Position numbers and translations under genes: made by a program
Origin: an uncultured Lachnospiraceae bacterium
GTDB lineage: Bacteria > Bacillota > Clostridia > Lachnospirales > Lachnospiraceae
Reading direction: 5' to 3'
DNA: 33,008 nt
NCBI GenBank assembly: GCA_946411695.1
Contig: CAMKEX010000012.1
Location: 1 to 33,008 of the forward strand
In this document: positions 27,611 through 33,008 of the stretch, one piece after another
Numbering within the stretch: position 1 is the stretch's first letter
Layout of the letters: each line of letters starts with the position of its first letter
The notes under the pieces: generated by a model
Seen by the model: the letters and a program-made list of their open reading frames with translations, nothing else
What the model was told of the DNA's origin: nothing
Database searches by the model: none

Positions 27611-29938
27611 TCAGCTGCCGGATTCCTCTCCGGCTGCAGGTTTCTTTTTGCCGGACCTTTTGCCGGAGGATCCTTTTTTTGCAGAAGTTTTCTGCCAAGA
27701 GCCGCCCCTGCGGGCTCCTGCTCCCGAAGATCCCGTCCCGGTCTTTTTGGAAGAGGTCCTCTGCTTTTTCGAAGCGGACTTCTCAGGATACAGAGACGCG
27801 TCCCTGGCGTACTGGGGGATCAGCATCTGATGAAAATCCGTCTCCTTGATGTAGTTGGTCCTGCGCGCGATAAAATCGTTGAGTTTCTGCGTGTACTCTT
27901 CACTGGTTACAGTGCCTTCCGCGACCTGGGTCAGTCCCAGTTCCCAGCTGGCCGTCAGCCTGGGATCCAGAAGGGGTCTGAGGGCGCAGCTGCAGGTGTC
28001 GAAGATCATTTCCCCGGTCTGTGAAGGAGTGATGACCTGGGTCTTGCTGTTCAGGCGCAGATAGTCATTGTTGAACAGCTTTTTGAGGATCTCCGCCCGG
28101 GTCGCGCTCGTCCCGATCCCGCTGCCCCGGATCTGTTCGCGCAGTTCCTCCTCTTCGATCAGCTGTCCGGCATTTTCCATGGCCAGGATCATGCTGCCCG
28201 AGGTGTAGCGCTTGGGCGGAGAGGTCTCGCCCTCCCGGATGGAAAAGGGTCCTGCCTGGAGCCTTGTGCCCTTGCGCGCGGTCTTGAGAAATTCCGGCAC
28301 GGCGGCCTCTTCAGAGGAAATCCCGTCCCCTGTGCCGCCCGGATCTTGTTCCTTTCTGACTGTCGGCTGTTCACCGCCTGCCGCCGCTTTTTCCTCTGCC
28401 GTCCCCGGCTCCTGTCCCTGCTGCCCATCTTTTTTGCGGAAAAAAGAATAGTCCAGGGCATCCAGATATCCCCGCTCGACACAGGTCCTGAGAGAAGCAG
28501 TGAAGGCCTCCGTGCGGATACGCAGGGTCAGAGAGACCCTGTCATAGACAGCGGGCGGATAAAAAACGGAGATAAAGCGGCGCACGATCAGCTCATAGAT
28601 ATTCCTCGTCCTCGCGGACAGAGAGGGAAGGGCCTTGAGTCCGTCGCCGGTGGGGATGATCGCATAGTGGTCGGTGACCGCCTTGTCGTTGGTATAGCGT
28701 GTTTTGCCGATCTTTTTCCAGGATCCGCTCTCCAGGACCGGAAGGAGCAGGTCCCGGTACATGGGGACCGTGGAAATGCCCCGCAGGTTTTTGCCGATCT
28801 CTTTTGCAACGGCAGTTGTCAGGACACGGGCATCTGTGCGCGGATAGGTCGTGAGTTTTTTCTCGTAGAGTTCCTGGGCGGCGGCCAGTGTCTGGTCGGG
28901 GCTGATCTTGAAAAAGCGGGAGCAGTCGTTCTGCAGTTCCGCCAGGTTGTAGAGAAGAGGCGGATTTTTCTTTTCTTTTTTGCGCTGGATCTTCTCCAGC
29001 ACAGCGGGAACGCGGCTGCCGGCCGCCTCCGAAGACAGCTCTGCTGGCACAGCACTTTGAGCGGAAAAAATATCCGCTTCCGCCCTTCCTGTCAGATAGA
29101 GGATCATTTTCTCCGCATCCTCTCTGCGGAGGAATCCCGTGTCCCTGTACAGACGGGGAGAGCCGCAGCAGATGCTCTGCTCATCGACCTGCCACTGGGC
29201 AGTAAAGGAAGGGGCTCCTTCGGGAGCTCCCGGCTGGGTGATCACCGCCTGAACGCGGAAAAAGGGCGTTTTTACAAAAGAGCGGATCTCCCGCTCACGT
29301 CTGACGACCATGCCCAGGACACAGGTCATGACACGGCCGACAGCGATAGTCGTATGGTCGGTTCCCAGCGCCCGGCTCATGGCATCGCTGTAGCGCAGGG
29401 TCAGCGCGCGGGAAAAGTTGATGCCCATCAGGTAATCCTCCTGGGCGCGCAGATAGGCCGCGGACCCCAGGTTGTCATAGGCTGAGGAAGGCTTTGCCTC
29501 GCGGATCCCCCGCAGGATCTCCTCTTCTGTCTGGGAGTCGATCCAGACCCGGAGCTCTTTCTTGCTCCTGACGCCTGCCTGGGCAGCGACCAGGCGGTAA
29601 ATGTACTCGCCCTCCCGCCCGGAGTCCGTGCAGATATAGATCGTGCCGACCTCCGGATCCGTAAGGATGCGTTTGACAATGCCGAACTGCTTCTTTACGC
29701 CGTCGATCACCTGATACTTGTATTGGGAAGGGATGAAGGGAATCGTCGCCATGGACCACTTCTTCAGAGAAGCGTCGTAGGCATCCGGGTAGGACATGGA
29801 GACCAGGTGTCCCACGCACCAGGTGACGATCGTGTCATCCGCCTCCATATATCCGTCCGAATTGCGGAAATTTCTGCCCAGCGCAGCCGCAAAGGCACGC
29901 GCCACGCTCGGTTTCTCCGCTATATAAACTGTCTTCGT
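27611..29938 (-). CDS. topB: Type IA DNA topoisomerase (topoisomerase III), apparent ACG start
   Basis: A type IA topoisomerase that passes single strands through a transient break, helping resolve replication and recombination intermediates. Read from ACG 29938 it has 775 residues beginning (M)KTVYIAEKPSVARAFA, the conserved N-terminus with catalytic Glu (E8) and Lys (K9). The first standard start codon in frame is GTG 29905, which would remove these residues. AGGAGG lies six bases before the ACG. The TOPRIM motif is D105-S-G107-R-E109, where the usual second Asp is Gly. The likely active tyrosine is Y365 in TTYPRTDAR. The C-terminal ~55 residues are Lys/Ser/Gly-rich, typical of a nucleic-acid-binding tail. 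It follows asd by about 115 bases. Confidence 0.9.
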   Translation of the reverse strand, partial: TKTVYIAEKPSVARAFAAALGRNFRNSDGYMEADDTIVTWCVGHLVSMSYPDAYDASLKKWSMATIPFIPSQYKYQVIDGVKKQFGIVKRILTDPEVGTIYICTDSGREGEYIYRLVAAQAGVRSKKELRVWIDSQTEEEILRGIREAKPSSAYDNLGSAAYLRAQEDYLMGINFSRALTLRYSDAMSRALGTDHTTIAVGRVMTCVLGMVVRREREIRSFVKTPFFRVQAVITQPGAPEGAPSFTAQWQVDEQSICCGSPRLYRDTGFLRREDAEKMILYLTGRAEADIFSAQSAVPAELSSEAAGSRVPAVLEKIQRKKEKKNPPLLYNLAELQNDCSRFFKISPDQTLAAAQELYEKKLTTYPRTDARVLTTAVAKEIGKNLRGISTVPMYRDLLLPVLESGSWKKIGKTRYTNDKAVTDHYAIIPTGDGLKALPSLSARTRNIYELIVRRFISVFYPPAVYDRVSLTLRIRTEAFTASLRTCVERGYLDALDYSFFRKKDGQQGQEPGTAEEKAAAGGEQPTVRKEQDPGGTGDGISSEEAAVPEFLKTARKGTRLQAGPFSIREGETSPPKRYTSGSMILAMENAGQLIEEEELREQIRGSGIGTSATRAEILKKLFNNDYLRLNSKTQVITPSQTGEMIFDTCSCALRPLLDPRLTASWELGLTQVAEGTVTSEEYTQKLNDFIARRTNYIKETDFHQMLIPQYARDASLYPEKSASKKQRTSSKKTGTGSSGAGARRGGSWQKTSAKKGSSGKRSGKKKPAAGEESGS

Positions 29939-29968
29939 GCCGCACCTCCTGCCGGTCGTAAAACCGGC
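29936..29968 (-). promoter_or_regulatory. topB translation start region: hairpin, AGGAGG and ACG
   Basis: A perfect 6-bp stem GCCGGT/ACCGGC (29951-29968) abuts AGGAGG (29945-29950), followed after six bases by ACG (29936-29938). The optimal spacing points to ACG as initiation codon. The adjacent hairpin could influence ribosome access. Confidence 0.65.
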
Positions 29969-30002
29969 GCTGTTTTCCTGCCGATTCCCTGCGGGATCCT
30001 GA

Positions 30003-30036
30003 ACGCGGACGGGACAGCCGGAACCGTCCCCCGCGT
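30003..30036 (-). terminator. Hairpin between asd and topB
   Basis: A 6-bp outer stem (ACGCGG/CCGCGT) and a 5-bp inner stem (GGGAC/GTCCC) form a stable structure 17 bases after the asd stop. No U-tract follows on the minus strand, so it may attenuate rather than terminate. Confidence 0.35.
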
Positions 30037-30053
30037 CTCATATCATATTTGTC

Positions 30054-31139
30054 TTATTTGCGGTTAATATAGCCCGTGGCCTTGAGGAGCTCGGCGCAGA
30101 GAACGCCGCCGCCCGCAGCACCGCGGATGGTGTTGTGGGAGAGGCCCACGAACTTCCAGTCAAAGAGAGTGTCGGGACGGAGTCTGCCGATGGAGACGCC
30201 GAAGCCGCGCTCATAGTTGACATCCAGCTGGACCTGGGGACGGTTGTCCTCCTCGAGGTACTGGATGAAATTTTTGGGGGCATTGGGCAGATTGAGTTCC
30301 TGGGGAAGGCCGCGGAATGCGCGCAGCTTCTCAATGAGTTCCTCTTTGTCTGCTTTTTTTCTGAAATTGACAAATGCAGTCGCAGTGTGGCCGTAGAGAA
30401 CGGGCACGCGGATGCACTGGCTGGTGATGGCCAGGTTGTCAGCGGGACGGATCACGCCGTTTTCGATGGAACCGAAGACGCGGAGGGGCTCGCGCTCACT
30501 CTTCTCTTCCTCACCGCCGATGTAGGGGATGATATTTCCCTCCATCTCGGGCCACTCGCGGAAGGTCTTGCCTGCGCCGGAGATCGCCTGATAGGTGGAG
30601 ACCAGGGCCTGATAGGGCTCATATTCCTTCCATGCCGCCAGAGCAGGGGTATAGCTCTGAATGGAGCAGTTGGGCTTGACCGCGATGAAGCCGCGGGTGG
30701 TGCCCAGGCGCTTTTTCTGGAACTCGATGACGCCTGCGTGCTCGGGGTTGATCTCCGGAATGATCATGGGAACATCGGGTGTCCAGCGGTGGGCGCTGTT
30801 ATTGGAGACAATTGGGGTCTCGGTCTTCGCGTATTCTTCCTCGATGGCCTTGATCTCGTCCTTGGACATATCGACAGCGCTGAAGCAGAAGTCGACTTCC
30901 GACGCGACGGCTTCGACATCCCTGACATTTTTGACGACAATATTGCGGACTGCTTCGGGCATGGGAACTTCGAGTTTCCAGCGTCCCTCTACACACTCGC
31001 CGTATGTCTTGCCGGCGCTGCGGGGACTGGCCGCGATCGTTGTCACCTCAAACCAGGGGTGATTGTCCAGCAGGGAAATAAATCTCTGTCCCACCATACC
31101 TGTTCCGCCGAGAATACCTACGCGTAATTTTTCACTCAT
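30054..31139 (-). CDS. asd: Aspartate-semialdehyde dehydrogenase, archaeal/fungal type
   Basis: This enzyme reduces beta-aspartyl phosphate to aspartate semialdehyde with NADPH, the branch point to lysine/diaminopimelate, threonine and methionine. The 361-residue protein has the nucleotide-binding GILGGTGMVGQRF (8-20), the catalytic Cys158 in VKPNCSIQS and His251 in VLYGHTA. The PNCSIQS form and overall length fit the archaeal/fungal subfamily rather than the classical E. coli type; Clostridia often carry this form. AAGGAG lies eight bases before ATG. The leader of about 138 bases contains a degenerate tandem duplication but no recognisable lysine riboswitch or T-box. topB follows. Confidence 0.94.
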   Translation of the reverse strand: MSEKLRVGILGGTGMVGQRFISLLDNHPWFEVTTIAASPRSAGKTYGECVEGRWKLEVPMPEAVRNIVVKNVRDVEAVASEVDFCFSAVDMSKDEIKAIEEEYAKTETPIVSNNSAHRWTPDVPMIIPEINPEHAGVIEFQKKRLGTTRGFIAVKPNCSIQSYTPALAAWKEYEPYQALVSTYQAISGAGKTFREWPEMEGNIIPYIGGEEEKSEREPLRVFGSIENGVIRPADNLAITSQCIRVPVLYGHTATAFVNFRKKADKEELIEKLRAFRGLPQELNLPNAPKNFIQYLEEDNRPQVQLDVNYERGFGVSIGRLRPDTLFDWKFVGLSHNTIRGAAGGGVLCAELLKATGYINRK

Positions 31140-31204
31140 TTTTCTTGCTCCTTATAACCTGTAAAAATAATCTATGTTAATCCCCTTTACTGTCCGTAAA
31201 AAGT

Positions 31205-31272
31205 CCTCTGTTCAGGCAGCTGCTCCACGAAGGAAAAACCTCTGCTCAGGGGAATGATCCGGTTCGGAAAAA
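31205..31272. repeat. Degenerate 34-bp tandem duplication in the asd leader
   Basis: Two adjacent 34-bp units begin CCTCTGTTCAGG (31205) and CCTCTGCTCAGG (31239), and both end in GGAAAAA. About two thirds of positions match by eye. On the transcript they read CCTGAACAGAGG and CCTGAGCAGAGG. Confidence 0.6.
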
Positions 31273-31284
31273 AGGATTACCCGC

Positions 31285-31293
31285 ATAATAGCA
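31285..31293 (-). promoter_or_regulatory. Probable extended -10 promoter of asd
   Basis: On the minus strand TGCTATTAT gives an extended -10 element (TGn plus TATTAT, a 5/6 match). The -35 region 17 bases upstream is poor (CAGACG). The start would be near 31278. The remainder of 31294-31426, up to the argH stop codon, is AT-rich with nothing else recognised. Confidence 0.5.
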
Positions 31294-31426
31294 CAAGACT
31301 TCCGGAACGTCTGCTGTTTGGGAAAATAAAATCACCTCTTTTTAAAATCTCCTGTTTTCAATACCGATCCACACAGGAAATTTATTAAAAAGAAAGCAGA
31401 TATCCCCAAAAGCCCGGATTCTCTTC

Positions 31427-32809
31427 TTATTCCTGGGCCTGCAGCCAGCTGCGGCTTGCGGCGATCTCCTCCGCCATGGCCTCCTCTCCGGGGGCGCCGG
31501 CTGTCAGTCTTCTGTTCACGCAGGCGCGCAGGGAGATCGCCTCGAAGACGTCCTGTTCAAACTGATCGGAGAACTCCTGCAGTTCCTGCAATGTAAGCTC
31601 TTCAATGCCCTTGCCTGCGTCGATGCAGTGAAGGACCAGGCGTCCGATGATCCCGTGGGCATCGCGGAAGGGGACTCCCTTTCCGACCAGATAATCCGCC
31701 GCATCCGTGGCATTGGTAAAGCCGCGCATGGCGCTCTTTTCCATGACGTCTCTGTTGAATTTCATGGTGCTGAGCATATCGGCGAAGAGCGGGATGCAGG
31801 CCAGCGCCGTATCGATCGCGTCAAATGCCGGTTCCTTGTCCTCCTGCATATCCTTGTTGTAGGCAAGAGGCAGTCCCTTCATAGCTGTCAGCAGCGACAT
31901 CAGATCGCCGTAGACACGGCCGACCTTGCCGCGGACGAGCTCGCAGATATCGGGATTTTTTTTCTGAGGCATGATGCTGCTGCCGGTGGAGAAGGCGTCA
32001 TCCATCTCTACGAAGCGGTATTCATTGGAATTCCAGATGATGAGTTCCTCAGAAAAACGGGACAGGTGCATCATCAGGATGGACAGATCCGAGAGGAATT
32101 CCAGCAGATAATCGCGGTCGGAAACGCTGTCCATGGAATTGCGCGTGGCGCAGTCGAAGCCGAGCTCTCCGGCCACAAAGGCGCGGTCCAGAGGATAGGT
32201 CGTACCAGCCATGGCGCCTGCGCCCAGGGGACACTCGTTCATGCGCCGGCGGCAGTCCGCAAGCCTGGTGCAGTCCCTGCGCAGCATCTCAAAATAGGCG
32301 CCCAGATGGTGGGCCAGTGTGGTGGGCTGCGCCTTCTGCAGATGGGTGAATCCCGGCATATAGGTGTCCGTATTCTGCTCCATCAGATCCAGGATCACAC
32401 CGAGCAGGTGCAGGGTCTGCGCGCGGACATCCTCCACGGCCTTCCTGGTGTACAGACGCATGTCCAGGGCCACCTGGTCGTTGCGGCTGCGGCCTGTGTG
32501 AAGGCGCTTGCCGGCGTCGCCGATCCGGTCGATGAGATTGGCCTCCACGAAGCTGTGGATATCTTCATACTCCGAAGTGATCTCCATCCGGCCGCTCTCG
32601 ATATCGGAAAGAATTCCCTGCAGGCCGGCTTCAATCGCCTCACAGTCCTCCGCCGTCAGGATGCCCTGTTTTCCCAGCATCTTCGCGTGCACCTTGCTTC
32701 CTTCGATATCCTGCCTGTAGAGGCGCTTGTCGAATCCGATGGAATCATTGAAAGCCTTTACTGCCTGGTCAGTCTGTTTTGTAAATCTGCCGCCCCATAA
32801 CTGCGCCAT
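31427..32809 (-). CDS. argH: Argininosuccinate lyase
   Basis: ArgH splits argininosuccinate into arginine and fumarate, the last step of arginine biosynthesis. The 460-residue protein is full length. It has the superfamily signature GSSIMPQKKNPD (276-287, catalytic Ser in the flexible loop), HTGRSRNDQ (104-112) and the TH pair T155-H156. AAAGGAG lies six bases before ATG. No argG is adjacent. The spacer upstream holds a small inverted repeat (GGGTC-T-GACCC) and the terminator of the tRNA gene; I found no convincing promoter there, although transcription must begin between the tRNA terminator and the ATG or read through. asd follows after 287 bases. Confidence 0.95.
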   Translation of the reverse strand: MAQLWGGRFTKQTDQAVKAFNDSIGFDKRLYRQDIEGSKVHAKMLGKQGILTAEDCEAIEAGLQGILSDIESGRMEITSEYEDIHSFVEANLIDRIGDAGKRLHTGRSRNDQVALDMRLYTRKAVEDVRAQTLHLLGVILDLMEQNTDTYMPGFTHLQKAQPTTLAHHLGAYFEMLRRDCTRLADCRRRMNECPLGAGAMAGTTYPLDRAFVAGELGFDCATRNSMDSVSDRDYLLEFLSDLSILMMHLSRFSEELIIWNSNEYRFVEMDDAFSTGSSIMPQKKNPDICELVRGKVGRVYGDLMSLLTAMKGLPLAYNKDMQEDKEPAFDAIDTALACIPLFADMLSTMKFNRDVMEKSAMRGFTNATDAADYLVGKGVPFRDAHGIIGRLVLHCIDAGKGIEELTLQELQEFSDQFEQDVFEAISLRACVNRRLTAGAPGEEAMAEEIAASRSWLQAQE

Positions 32810-32873
32810 ACTGTTCTCCTTTGATCGGGGATCGGGTCAGACCCAACCCTGTATTACATTTACGTTATCTGTT

Positions 32874-32928
32874 AAAAAAAGATGCGCAGACATGCTCTAC
32901 CGCTCTTCGGTCATGCATATCTGCGCAG
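32874..32928 (-). terminator. Rho-independent terminator of the tRNA-Thr gene
   Basis: An 8-bp stem (TGCGCAGA 32920-32927 with TCTGCGCA 32883-32890) continues into inner paired segments (ATGC/GCAT, ACCG/CGGT). Seven U residues (32874-32880) follow after two bases on the minus strand. Confidence 0.85.
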
Positions 32929-32933
32929 AAAAG

Positions 32934-33006
32934 AGCTGGAAAAGGGACTCGAACCCTCGACCTACTGATTACGAATCAGTTGCGCTACCGACTGCGCTAT
33001 TCCAGC
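32934..33006 (-). tRNA. tRNA-Thr, anticodon CGU
   Basis: A 73-base cloverleaf is clear on the minus strand: acceptor arms GCTGGAA/TTCCAGC, D-stem GCGC/GCGC, anticodon stem ACTGA/TCAGT with loop TTCGTAA, T-stem GAGGG/CCCTT with loop TTCGAGT, and discriminator T. The anticodon CGT reads ACG (Thr). The 3' CCA is not encoded. A strong terminator follows. Confidence 0.95.
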
Positions 33007-33008
33007 AT

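Noticed and set aside
31140-31284. Lysine riboswitch or T-box in the asd leader
   Set aside because: No lysine riboswitch core or T-box sequence could be recognised; only a duplicated 34-bp unit is present.
32820-32870. Inverted repeat GGGTC-T-GACCC before argH as an ArgR-type operator
   Set aside because: It does not resemble an ARG box, and no clear promoter was found around it.

Overview
The window is one contiguous piece of a bacterial chromosome. Every gene I can support lies on the minus strand. There is one tRNA, and no insertion sequence, phage module or CRISPR array. The gene families point to a moderately GC-rich member of the Clostridia, most likely Lachnospiraceae: a radC/PBP2/rodA/mgsA cluster, a miaB-mutS-mutL-miaA operon, a YnbB-type PLP enzyme, an archaeal/fungal-type Asd, a DUF5662-like protein and a clostridial-type dUTPase domain. 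The family assignment is inference from gene content; no rRNA is present.

In transcription order (high to low coordinates), the window starts with tRNA-Thr(CGU) and a strong terminator. Next come argH and, with its own promoter, asd. A DNA-maintenance group follows: topB, a left-handed beta-helix protein, a membrane-anchored MutS-like ATPase, an RNase HI-dUTPase fusion, gltX and a UvrD-like helicase. A new promoter then drives a GH13 debranching-enzyme homologue that has lost its catalytic residues, followed by an HD-like DUF5662 protein and an overlapping uncharacterised gene with nuclease-like and winged-helix features. Then come miaB, mutS, mutL and miaA. MiaA and MiaB act in sequence on A37 of tRNAs, and MutS and MutL form the mismatch-repair pair. 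A clear promoter beside a palindrome drives ynbB, followed by radC, PBP2, rodA, methylglyoxal synthase and a D,D-carboxypeptidase. A final promoter with a structured leader drives a small P-loop gene cut by the window edge.

The main points worth a second look are these. RNase HI and dUTPase are fused in one ORF. The GH13 homologue lacks the nucleophile and other catalytic residues. Methylglyoxal synthase has Met at the catalytic Asp71 position. topB appears to start at ACG and has an altered TOPRIM motif. mreBCD and minCDE are missing from the wall cluster. Short tandem duplications recur, some carrying stop codons and ribosome binding sites (including three 38-bp units between mutS and mutL), and 7-residue repeats occur inside MutL and the helicase. 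Nothing resembles a classical defence island.

No gene-free stretch exceeds about 290 bases. The two longest (266-542 and 31140-31426) hold the promoters, leaders, hairpins and repeats listed below.
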